A stretch of DNA of 47,358 nucleotides. Source: Pseudonocardia acidicola. Its GTDB lineage: Bacteria; Actinomycetota; Actinomycetes; Mycobacteriales; Pseudonocardiaceae. Under the pieces are notes generated by a model, which had not been told where the DNA came from, did no database searches, and worked only from the letters and a program-made list of their open reading frames with translations. Of this stretch, positions 34,880 through 42,771 are shown in pieces (within the stretch, counting starts at the first letter, position 1; the number at the start of each line of letters is the position of its first letter). Where the stretch lies: NCBI RefSeq assembly GCF_012911935.1, contig NZ_JAAXLA010000052.1, forward strand, positions 1 through 47,358, in the 5' to 3' direction. The position numbers were made by a program, and so were the translations under genes.

Positions 34880-35743
34880 ATGTCCACCCGGACCCTCCTG
34901 CACACCGGGCGGTTGACGTTGCTCCGCCCGGCGCCGCGGCCACGACTGCCCCGGCAGGCGCCGCGGGTGCTGATGTACCACTTCTTCGGCGACGCCCCGG
35001 CCGGCGGCGATCCCAAGGGCCTGTTCGTCAGCCGGCAGGCCTTCGCCGCGCAGCTCGAGGACCTGCGCCGGCGCGGCTGGCGGGCGTTGAGCCTGGACGA
35101 CTACCTCGCCGGGCTCGCCGGGCGGCCCACCCCGCGGCGCTCGTTCCTGGTCACCATCGACGACGGCCACGAGTCCGTGGGGCGGGTCGCGGCGCCGGTG
35201 CTCGCCGCGGCGGGCGTGCCGGCGGTGCTGTTCGTGTGCCCGGGTCTGCTCGGCGGCCGGGCGCGCTGGACCCCCGGCTACACCGGTGAGCGGCTCGCTG
35301 CGGCGGCGGAGCTGACCCAGCTGTGCGGGGACGGCGTCGAGCTGGGTGTGCACGGCTTCGACCACACCCGGCTCGCCGGGCTGGACGGGGCCGCCCTGCA
35401 CCGGCAGGTCGCGGCGGCACGTGCGGAACTGGCGGCGGTGACCGGGGTGGCGCCCCGGGCGTTCGCCTACCCGTACGGCACCTTCGACGAGGCCGCGCGG
35501 CACGCAGTGGCGGCCGCCGGGTACGACGTCGGCTTCGCCGTCGCCCGGGAAGGCGGTCGCTTCGCCGTGGACCGGGTGGGCGTGCACGGCGCGGACTCGC
35601 CACGGATGTTCCGGTTCAAGCTGTCCCCGGCCTACCGGCTGCTGTCCCGGACCGCAGGTCGCACGCAGCGGCTGCGGCACCGGGTCCGCGAGGTCGTGCA
35701 CCCCGCCGGTCGTGACCGCGAGGCCGGGTGGCCCGATGAGTGA
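34880..35743 (+). CDS. Polysaccharide deacetylase (NodB homology, CE4)
   Basis: A 287-residue NodB-type deacetylase. Motif 1 TIDDGHES (D94-D95) supplies the base and metal aspartates. Motif 2 HGFDHT (H158 and H162) supplies the metal histidines, and motif 3 is AYPYGTFDE. MYHFFG near the N terminus is typical of polysaccharide-modifying members. No signal peptide is seen, so it may act on a lipid-linked or cytoplasmic intermediate, or be exported without a clear signal. The ATG at 34880 lies 26 bp after the Wzz-like stop. The end overlaps the flippase start. Confidence 0.88.
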   Translation: MSTRTLLHTGRLTLLRPAPRPRLPRQAPRVLMYHFFGDAPAGGDPKGLFVSRQAFAAQLEDLRRRGWRALSLDDYLAGLAGRPTPRRSFLVTIDDGHESVGRVAAPVLAAAGVPAVLFVCPGLLGGRARWTPGYTGERLAAAAELTQLCGDGVELGVHGFDHTRLAGLDGAALHRQVAAARAELAAVTGVAPRAFAYPYGTFDEAARHAVAAAGYDVGFAVAREGGRFAVDRVGVHGADSPRMFRFKLSPAYRLLSRTAGRTQRLRHRVREVVHPAGRDREAGWPDE

Positions 35744-37343
35744 ATCGGCGACGGTGATGAACGAGACTCCCCGCGACCCCGCCCGCAGCTCGGTCACCGT
35801 CGCGGGATGGACGCTGGTCAGCCGGGTGACCGGGCTGTTGCGCGTGTTGGTGATCGGTGCCGTGCTGGGCCCCACCTACTTCGCGAACAGCTTTCAGTCC
35901 GGCTACGTGGTGCCCAACCTGGTCTACACGGTCATCGCCGGTCCGGTGCTGGCCATGGTCGTCGTACCGACGGTCGTGCGGGTCGCGGCGGTGCACGGCA
36001 CCGGGCACGCGGCCCGCACCCTCGCCCGGGTGGGCGGGGTCCTGCTGGCCATCTCCGCCGTGGTCGCCGTCGTGCTGGCGCTGCTGTCGCCGGCGGTGGC
36101 CTGGACGCTGACCGTGGGCATCCCCGACCCGGCGGTCCGGGAGCGCGCGTTCCGCCTCACCGTCGTGCTGGTCCTGTTCGTCGCCCCGCAGATCGTGCTC
36201 TACACGGTGGCCGCGCTGGGGGTCGCCGCGCTGCAGGCCCGGCAGCGGTTCGCGCTGGCCGCCGCGGCACCCGCCGTGGAGAACCTGGGTCTGATCGTCA
36301 CCGTGCTGCTCGCCGGCGCCGTGTACGGGGCCGGGCTGGAGGCCGGCGCGGTGCCGATGGACATGATCGTGCTGCTGGGGGTGGGCTCGACGCTGTCCGT
36401 CGTCGCGCACGCCGGGATCCAGCTGTTCGGGGCGGCCCGGCTCGGTATGGTCGCCCGCCCGACGCTGGACTGGCGCCGGGATCCCGACGCCGTCGACGTC
36501 GTGCGCCGCATCGTGCGGTCGATGTGGGTGGCCGCGTGCCCCACGTCCGCGATGTACGCGCTGCTCGCGCTGGCCACCACGGTGCGCGGGGGGGTGCTCG
36601 TCGTGCAGCTGTCGTATTCGGTGTTCTACGCGCTGTCCTATCTGGGCGGGCGGGCCGTCTCGATGGCCGCGCTGCCGGGTCTCGCCGCCGCGGCCCGGCT
36701 GCCCGACCGCGGGCCGTTCGCCGCGGCCTGGCGCACCGGCCTGCTCTATGCCCTGCTGGCCGGCCTGCCCGGCCTGATCCTGCTGGCGGCGTTCGCCTGG
36801 CCGACCGCCGATCTGCTCGCCAACGGGGAGCTGCGCAACGCCGTCCTGATCTCCCAGCTCGCCGCGTGCCTGACCGTCGTCGCGTTCGCGCAGTTGGTGG
36901 GTGGCCTGCACGACCTGGGCCAGCAGGCACTGTTCGCCCGGCTCACCGACCGCGGGCCGCGGCTGGCCGCCGGGGCGGCGCTGGCGGTCACGCTGGCCAC
37001 CGCGGGGGCGGCGTTGCTGCTGCCTGCCGCCGGCCCGCGGCTCGTCGGGCTGGTCGGCGCCCTGCTCGCAGGTGAGCTCGCCGCCGCCGTGATCGTGCTG
37101 GGCCGGATCCGGGCCGCGCTCCGCCCGCACGCCGTGGTGGAGCCCCATCAGCTCGGCCGGGTCGCGCTGGCGGGGGCCTCGATGCTGCCCGTCGTGGCGC
37201 TGGGCTGGTGGGCGCTGGCCGCCGCCCAGCCGGGCCGGCTGGGCATCCTGGCCCTGCTGTCCGCGTGCGGTGCGGTCGCGCTGGCGGTCTACGTCGGCGT
37301 CGTGCGGTACACCGGGCGGCACCTGGTGCGGGGTGCGGCATGA
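35736..37343 (+). CDS. MurJ/MviN-like lipid-linked oligosaccharide flippase (Wzx role)
   Basis: A 535-residue membrane protein with about 14 predicted helices and the MOP-superfamily MurJ signature near the N terminus (VSRVTGLLRVLVIGAVLGPTYFANSF). In this operon it most likely flips the undecaprenyl-linked repeat unit to the outer face, the job of Wzx. A housekeeping MurJ would be expected beside other genes. The ATG at 35736 overlaps the deacetylase stop by 8 bases, and its own stop overlaps the next ATG (ATGA). Confidence 0.88.
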   Translation: MSESATVMNETPRDPARSSVTVAGWTLVSRVTGLLRVLVIGAVLGPTYFANSFQSGYVVPNLVYTVIAGPVLAMVVVPTVVRVAAVHGTGHAARTLARVGGVLLAISAVVAVVLALLSPAVAWTLTVGIPDPAVRERAFRLTVVLVLFVAPQIVLYTVAALGVAALQARQRFALAAAAPAVENLGLIVTVLLAGAVYGAGLEAGAVPMDMIVLLGVGSTLSVVAHAGIQLFGAARLGMVARPTLDWRRDPDAVDVVRRIVRSMWVAACPTSAMYALLALATTVRGGVLVVQLSYSVFYALSYLGGRAVSMAALPGLAAAARLPDRGPFAAAWRTGLLYALLAGLPGLILLAAFAWPTADLLANGELRNAVLISQLAACLTVVAFAQLVGGLHDLGQQALFARLTDRGPRLAAGAALAVTLATAGAALLLPAAGPRLVGLVGALLAGELAAAVIVLGRIRAALRPHAVVEPHQLGRVALAGASMLPVVALGWWALAAAQPGRLGILALLSACGAVALAVYVGVVRYTGRHLVRGAA

Positions 37344-38776
37344 CCGCCGACCTGCTCCCCGCGACGGCGCCCCCCGCGCCGCCGGCCCGGCGCCGGCGCT
37401 CGGGCACCCTGCTGGTGCTGGTCGCCGCGCTGGCCACCGTGCTGGTCGGGGCCGTCATGGTGGTCCTGCCCTCGGTCGGCGCCTGGGGGATCCTCGCCGG
37501 GCTGGCCTGCCTGGAGCTCGTCGCCCTGACGGCGTACCGGCCGGTCTTCGCCGTCTACGCCTACATGGCGACGCTGCCCTTCCTCGGCGGGATCGACCGC
37601 GGCACCCTCATCCCGCTGGTCCGGCCCAGTGAGGGGCTGCTCGCCCTGCTCACGCTGGGCGCCGCGGTGGGCTACTACGTGCGCTACCTGCGGGGCGAGC
37701 GGATCGAGTGGCGCTGGCACCCGGTGGACCGCCCGCTGCTGGCGTTCCTGCTGCTGTCGACGGTGTGGCCGCTGGTGTCGTACATGCTGCAGGGGCAGAT
37801 GCCGCAGTCCTCCGACTACGCGGCGATCCTGCCGGTCTGCAAGCTCGTCGGGCTCTACCTGCTGGTCCGGCTCGCCGTGGTGTCCGAGGACCAGATGGTC
37901 CGGATGTCGCGGGTGATCGTGTGGCCGGGCGCAGCGCTGGCGGTCATCGCCATCCTGCAGACGCTGAACTTCGGGCCCGTCGTCTCGCTCCTGGAGACCT
38001 ACTGGGCCTCGCCCGGGGACGACCCGCAGGCGATCACCGAGCGCGGGTCCGCGACCCTGGCCTCGCCCATCGCCACCGGGGACTACATCGTCATCAGCCT
38101 GGTGCTGCTGATCATCCTGTCGATGCGCGGCCGGCTCGGCCGGCGGGAGGGCCTGGCCCTGGGGCTGATCCTGGGCACCGGGGTGCTGGCCGCCGGCCAG
38201 TACAGCATCTGGATCTGCGCCGTGGTGGCCGGCTGGATGCTGCTGCGCCGGTACCCGCGGCTGCGCCCCCGGGTGGTACGGCTGCTGCCTGCGGCGGTGG
38301 TGGTGTGCCTGGTCGGGGCGCCGGCCGTGATCGCCCGCATCGGGGAGTTCCAGGGCACCGGGCTGCCGGTCAGCTGGCTGGGACGCATCGACAACCTGTC
38401 GAACTTCTTCCTTCCCCGGTTCGACCCGTTGCACATCGCGATCGGGGTGGCACCGAACCCGGTCCTGCAGGCCCCGGAGACCTGGCGCGACGTCATCTAC
38501 CTGGAGAACGGCTACCTGTACTTCCTCTGGATCGGCGGGCTGCCGCTGCTGGCCGGGTTCGCCTGGCTGACCGTCGTGGTCCTGCGCCACCTGCGCGGGA
38601 CCGCCGTCCGTGCGGCGATGCCGGGGGCCTACGCGGCGGCGCTGTACATCGTGTGGTGGGTGCTGCTGATCGTGACGGTCATCGACCCCCATCTCGAGCA
38701 GCGCGGAACCGGCGACCTGATCTTCGCCATGCTCGCGATGACGGTCGGGAGGGGTCGTGAGCCACGACACGGGTGA
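37340..38776 (+). CDS. O-antigen polymerase/ligase-like membrane protein (Wzy role)
   Basis: A 478-residue protein with about 11-12 membrane helices and a large external loop between helices near residues 320-400 (IGEFQGTGLPVSWLGRIDNLSNFF ... NGYLYFLWIGGLP). That is the pattern of the Wzy_C/O-antigen ligase family. It would polymerise repeat units on the outer face of the membrane. Its sequence is poorly conserved in this class, so the call rests on topology, the loop and operon context. It overlaps the flippase by 4 bases and the sugar transferase by 20. Confidence 0.82.
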   Translation: MTADLLPATAPPAPPARRRRSGTLLVLVAALATVLVGAVMVVLPSVGAWGILAGLACLELVALTAYRPVFAVYAYMATLPFLGGIDRGTLIPLVRPSEGLLALLTLGAAVGYYVRYLRGERIEWRWHPVDRPLLAFLLLSTVWPLVSYMLQGQMPQSSDYAAILPVCKLVGLYLLVRLAVVSEDQMVRMSRVIVWPGAALAVIAILQTLNFGPVVSLLETYWASPGDDPQAITERGSATLASPIATGDYIVISLVLLIILSMRGRLGRREGLALGLILGTGVLAAGQYSIWICAVVAGWMLLRRYPRLRPRVVRLLPAAVVVCLVGAPAVIARIGEFQGTGLPVSWLGRIDNLSNFFLPRFDPLHIAIGVAPNPVLQAPETWRDVIYLENGYLYFLWIGGLPLLAGFAWLTVVVLRHLRGTAVRAAMPGAYAAALYIVWWVLLIVTVIDPHLEQRGTGDLIFAMLAMTVGRGREPRHG

Positions 38777-39440
38777 GACCTCCGCGATCGCGGACGGACC
38801 GGGAAGCCCCGACCTGACCGGGCCGGCGGCGCTGGCGCGCCGCACGGTCGACGTCGTCCTTGCCGTACTGCTGATCGTGATCGTGCTGCTCCCGATGCTG
38901 TTCATCGCGTGTGCGATCCGGCTGGAGGGCGGTGGGCCCGTGCTGTTCCGGCAACGGCGGGTCGGGCAGCACGGCCGGGTGTTCACGCTGCTGAAGTTCC
39001 GCACCATGCGCCTCGGCGGCGATGACGCGGCGCTGCGCGAGTTGATCGCCCGCGAGCTGCGCGGCGAGGACACCTGCGAGGACGGCAGCTCGAAGCTGAA
39101 CCGGGACCCGCGGGTCACCCGGACCGGAAACCTGTTGCGCCGCACCAGCTTCGACGAGCTGCCGCAGCTGTTCAACGTGGTCCGCGGGGACATGGCCCTG
39201 GTGGGTCCCCGGCCCTGCCTCGAATGGGAGGCCGAGATGTTCCCACCCGAGTTCGCGTCCCGGTTCACGGTGCCGCCGGGCCTGACCGGGTTGTGGCAGG
39301 TCAGCGGCCGCAGCCGGCTCGGCACCCTCGACATGCTGCGGCTCGACGCGCGCTACGTGCGACAGCGGACGTTCTGGTCGGACATGGGGATCCTGCTGCG
39401 CACGGTCCCGGCGCTGCTGCGCGGAGGTGGGGCCCGATGA
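38757..39440 (+). CDS. Initiating phosphoglycosyl transferase (monotopic, PglC-like)
   Basis: A 227-residue small polyprenyl-phosphate sugar-1-phosphate transferase. One hydrophobic segment (about 31-55) would be the re-entrant membrane helix. The catalytic block follows: KFRTM, TRTGNLLRRTSFDELPQLFN (Asp-Glu dyad) and GDMALVGPRP. PGLTGLWQVSGRS is downstream. It links the first sugar phosphate to undecaprenyl phosphate and so starts repeat-unit synthesis. It lacks the extra N-terminal membrane domain of WbaP/WcaJ. GTG start at 38757, inside the polymerase gene. Confidence 0.92.
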   Translation: MSHDTGETSAIADGPGSPDLTGPAALARRTVDVVLAVLLIVIVLLPMLFIACAIRLEGGGPVLFRQRRVGQHGRVFTLLKFRTMRLGGDDAALRELIARELRGEDTCEDGSSKLNRDPRVTRTGNLLRRTSFDELPQLFNVVRGDMALVGPRPCLEWEAEMFPPEFASRFTVPPGLTGLWQVSGRSRLGTLDMLRLDARYVRQRTFWSDMGILLRTVPALLRGGGAR

Positions 39441-40411
39441 CCACGCTGTTCCTGGCCACCACCGGGGGCCATCTCACCCAGCTGAGCGGCCTGGCCGAGC
39501 GGATCCCGCGGGACCCGGACTCGCTGTGGGTGACGCACGAGAACGAGCAGAGCCTGTCGATGCTGGCCGGCCGCGAGGTCGAGTACGTCCCCTACGTCGG
39601 CGTCCGGGACGTTCGCGGGGTGCTGCGCTGCCTGCCGCATGCGCATGCGCTGCTGCGCCGCCGGGGTATCACCCGCGCGGTGTCGACCGGTTCCGGGATC
39701 GCGCTCGGCTACCTGCCCTACCTCGCCGCACGCGGGGTCGCGTGCCACTACATCGAGAGCGCGGCCCGGGTCGGCGGCCCGTCGATGACCGGCCGCATCC
39801 TGCGCCGGGTGCCGCGGGTGCGCACCTACACCCAGTACCGGCACTGGAGCGACGCGCACTGGCACTACGGCGGCAACGGGTTCGACGTCTACGAGCCGGC
39901 GCCGAGGCAGCCGCGCCTCGGCGACCGGATCCGGGTCGTCGTCACCCTGGGCACGGCCACCGAGTTCCCGTTCCGGCGCCTTGTCGTCCCACTGTCGAAG
40001 ACGCTGGCCGCGGGCGGGGATCTGGAGCAGGCCACCGGGCTGCCGGTCGAGGTGCTCTGGCAGACCGGTGGAACACCGGTGGGCGATCTGCCGCTGACGG
40101 CGACGCCGTTCCTGCCGGCCGCCGATCTGTGGGACGCGCTGGCCCGGGCCGACATCGTGGTCAGCCACGCCGGCGGCGGGTCGGCGCTGGCCAACCTCGC
40201 GGCCGGCCGCTTCGCGATCATGGTCGACCGGTTCGCGCGCTACGGCGAGTCGAACGACGACCACCAGCGCGAGCTCGCCCAGGAGCTTGCCGCCCGCGGG
40301 CTGGTCCTGCACCGCGACGCCGGTGCCGTCACCGTCTCCGACCTGCTCGCGACGCTGCAGACCGCGGTGCGGCGGGTCGCCGCTCCCCGTGCCTTCGAGC
40401 TCCTCCCGTGA
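39437..40411 (+). CDS. Glycosyltransferase, Alg14-Alg13 type in one chain
   Basis: A 324-residue GT-B glycosyltransferase. The N-terminal half resembles Alg14/EpsE (LATTGGHLTQL at 7-17, STGSGIALGYLPYLAARGV). The C-terminal half resembles Alg13/MurG (VVTLGT, then VVSHAGGGSALANLAAGR with the nucleotide-sugar donor site). In many bacteria these are two proteins. It probably adds the second sugar to the lipid-linked acceptor and is the only ordinary glycosyltransferase visible in the operon. ATGA overlap with the previous gene and a 4-base overlap with the next. Confidence 0.87.
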   Translation: MTTLFLATTGGHLTQLSGLAERIPRDPDSLWVTHENEQSLSMLAGREVEYVPYVGVRDVRGVLRCLPHAHALLRRRGITRAVSTGSGIALGYLPYLAARGVACHYIESAARVGGPSMTGRILRRVPRVRTYTQYRHWSDAHWHYGGNGFDVYEPAPRQPRLGDRIRVVVTLGTATEFPFRRLVVPLSKTLAAGGDLEQATGLPVEVLWQTGGTPVGDLPLTATPFLPAADLWDALARADIVVSHAGGGSALANLAAGRFAIMVDRFARYGESNDDHQRELAQELAARGLVLHRDAGAVTVSDLLATLQTAVRRVAAPRAFELLP

Positions 40412-41454
40412 TCACCTGCGCGACCGTTGCGGTGGACCCCGTCACGGACCCGTCCTGGCGCCGGCTCGCCGACGGGCCGCACGGCAGCGTGTTCACCTCG
40501 CCGCCGTGGATCGCCGCGGTGTGCCGGACCTACGGCTTCACGCCCGAGGCGCGCATCGCCGTCGACGGCCGCGGGGAACCGGTCGGCGGCCTGGCCTGGG
40601 TGACCCTCGACGACGCCCGCGGCACCCGGCTGTCGAGCCTGCCGTTCTCCGACCGCGCCGATCCACTGGTCGCCGACGAGTCCACGTGGGCCGCGCTGTT
40701 CTCCGCGGCCGGGCTCGGCGGGCGCCCGTACACGCTGCGCTGCCTCGCGGGTTCCCCGGCGGCGTCGGACCCGCGCCTGCGGGTCACCGGCGAGGCCGCC
40801 TGGCACGGCACGCCACTGGACACCGGCCTCGACGACCTGCACCGGCGGATCAGCTCCCAGGCGCGGCGCAACATCGGGGCCGCGGCCCGCGCCGGGGTGC
40901 GCGTCGACGTCCGACCCGATCTCGCGGCGGTGGCCGAGTTCCATCGGCTGCACGTGCGACTGCGCAAGCACAAGTACCGGCTGCTCGCCCAGCCGCTGGA
41001 GTTCTTCGAGCGGATCTGGCAGGAGTTCTCCCCCGGCCGGGTCGTCACCCTGCTGGCCACGGTGGCCGGCGAGGTGATCGCCGGCGCGCTGTTCGTCGAG
41101 TGGGGCGGGGTCCTCTACTACAAGTTCGGCGCCTCGCTGCCGGAGCACCTGCACCTGCGCCCCAACGACGCCGTCTACTGGGCCGCGATCCGCTGCGGTG
41201 TCCGCTGGGGCCTCGATCTCGTCGACTGGGGGCTCAGCGACCTCGACCAGCCGGGACTGGTGGCCTACAAGCGGAAGTGGGCGACCACCGAGCGCCCGCT
41301 GCTCACCCTGGCCGCCGGCGCCGCCGAGCCGCGTCCGGGACACCGCGAGCTCGGCGCCGCGCTGTCCGGGCTCACCCGCCTGCTCACCGACGACTCGGTC
41401 CCCGACGAGATCACCGCACAGGCGGGCGGCCTGCTCTACCGGTACTTCTGCTGA
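40408..41454 (+). CDS. FemAB/GNAT-like acyltransferase (Acetyltransf_6 type)
   Basis: A 348-residue protein of the FemAB-like GNAT group. Landmarks are SVFTSPPWIAAVCRTYGF near the N terminus and SSQARRNIGAAARAGVRV. FHRLHVRLRKHKYRLLAQPLEFF is followed by GALFVEWGGVLYYKFGAS and DWGLSDLDQPGLVAYKRKW. Such proteins transfer an acyl or aminoacyl group, often to a sugar amine. In this operon a natural target is the 3-amino group of the uronic sugar, since no hexapeptide WbpD-like acetyltransferase is present. That is inference. GTG start overlaps the previous stop (GTGA). Confidence 0.82.
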   Translation: MITCATVAVDPVTDPSWRRLADGPHGSVFTSPPWIAAVCRTYGFTPEARIAVDGRGEPVGGLAWVTLDDARGTRLSSLPFSDRADPLVADESTWAALFSAAGLGGRPYTLRCLAGSPAASDPRLRVTGEAAWHGTPLDTGLDDLHRRISSQARRNIGAAARAGVRVDVRPDLAAVAEFHRLHVRLRKHKYRLLAQPLEFFERIWQEFSPGRVVTLLATVAGEVIAGALFVEWGGVLYYKFGASLPEHLHLRPNDAVYWAAIRCGVRWGLDLVDWGLSDLDQPGLVAYKRKWATTERPLLTLAAGAAEPRPGHRELGAALSGLTRLLTDDSVPDEITAQAGGLLYRYFC

Positions 41455-41474
41455 GACCAGCGAGGAGCGATGCC

Positions 41475-42746
41475 ATGACAGTCACGGATCGGGGCCGGGT
41501 GGTGGTGGTCGGCCAGGGCTATGTGGGGTTGCCGCTCGCGGTGCGTGCGGTCGAGGTCGGGTACCGCGTCGTGGGTTTCGATGTGGACAAGAGCCGCATC
41601 GACCGGCTGCGCCGCGCGGAGAGCTTCGTCGACGACATCTCCGACGCCGAGCTGGCCGCCGCACTCGGGTCCGGACACTTCCATCCGACCGCCGACACGG
41701 CCGACCTGGCCGGGTTCGGCACCGCTGTGGTCTGCGTGCCGACGCCGTTGCGCGACGGCGCCCCGGACCTGAGCTACATCGCCGACGCGGCCCGGTTCCT
41801 CGCCCCGCACGTGACGCCCGGCTGCTGTGTGGTGCTGGAGTCGACGACATACCCGGGGACCACCGAGGAGATCTTCCTTCCGATCCTGGAGGTCGGGTCG
41901 GGGCTGCGGGCCGGGCCGGACTTCCACGTCGGCTACAGCCCGGAACGCATCGACCCGAACAACCCGTCCTGGGGCCTGCGCAACACACCGAAGATCGTCT
42001 CCGGGATCGACGAGGCGGCGGCGGCCGCGGTGCGGGCGTTCTACGACGACCTGGTGGAGCGGACCGTGCCGGCCCCCGCGGTGCGCGAGGCGGAGCTGGC
42101 GAAGCTGCTGGAGAACACGTTCCGGCACGTCAACATCGCCCTGGTCAACGAGCTGGCCATCTACTGCCACGAGCTGGGCATCGACGTCTGGTCGGTGATC
42201 GACATGGCGGCGACGAAACCGTTCGGGTTCATGAAGTTCACCCCGGGTCCCGGCGTCGGCGGGCACTGCCTGCCCATCGACCCGTCCTACCTGTCCTGGC
42301 AGGTGCGGCGGGCGCTGGGCCGCACGTTCCGCTTCGTCGAGATCGCCAACGACGTCAACGAGAACATGCCCAGCTACATCGTCTCCCGGGTGGTGGAGCA
42401 CCTGAACCGCAAGCGGCTGGCCGTCAACGGCAGCCGGGTGCTGCTCATCGGCCTGTCCTACAAGCGCAACTCCGGGGACGCCCGGCAGTCGCCGGCCGTC
42501 GCCGTCGCGCGGCGGCTGGCCGACCTCGGGGCGGACCTGCACGCGGTCGACCCGCAGATCGCAGCGGCCGAGGTTCCGGCGTTCGTGCAGATGGTGGCGT
42601 GCGAACCGGGCGAGCTCACCGAGGCGGACGTGGTGGTCGTGCTGACCGACCACGACGCCGTCGACTGGGACCTGCTCGAGCGCCACGCCGAGCGGGTGCT
42701 CGACACCCGCAACCGGGTGGCGGGTGCGGGGGTCGACCGGCTCTGA
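41475..42746 (+). CDS. Nucleotide-sugar 6-dehydrogenase (WbpA/WecC/UDP-glucose DH family)
   Basis: A 423-residue enzyme that oxidises C6 of a UDP-hexose or UDP-HexNAc twice to the uronic acid with NAD+. It has the Rossmann VVVGQGYVGLPLA, VPTPLRDGAPDLSYI, STTYPGTTEE, catalytic C265 in GPGVGGHCLPIDP and the C-terminal LLIGLSYKRNSGDARQSPA domain. The PGVGGHCLPIDP and SGDARQSP forms fit UDP-GlcNAc/ManNAc dehydrogenases better than UDP-glucose dehydrogenases. The ATG at 41475 is 20 bp after the acyltransferase. Last gene of the operon; it converges with the beta-helix gene. Confidence 0.92.
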   Translation: MTVTDRGRVVVVGQGYVGLPLAVRAVEVGYRVVGFDVDKSRIDRLRRAESFVDDISDAELAAALGSGHFHPTADTADLAGFGTAVVCVPTPLRDGAPDLSYIADAARFLAPHVTPGCCVVLESTTYPGTTEEIFLPILEVGSGLRAGPDFHVGYSPERIDPNNPSWGLRNTPKIVSGIDEAAAAAVRAFYDDLVERTVPAPAVREAELAKLLENTFRHVNIALVNELAIYCHELGIDVWSVIDMAATKPFGFMKFTPGPGVGGHCLPIDPSYLSWQVRRALGRTFRFVEIANDVNENMPSYIVSRVVEHLNRKRLAVNGSRVLLIGLSYKRNSGDARQSPAVAVARRLADLGADLHAVDPQIAAAEVPAFVQMVACEPGELTEADVVVVLTDHDAVDWDLLERHAERVLDTRNRVAGAGVDRL

Positions 42747-42771
42747 GCTCGCCGCCCGGACCGCCCCGCGG

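Noticed and set aside
35616..39334. Long minus-strand open frames (568 and 681 residues) opposite the flippase and polymerase genes
   Set aside because: They are Gln/His/Asp/Arg-rich antisense shadows of membrane-protein genes with clear helices and operon overlaps.
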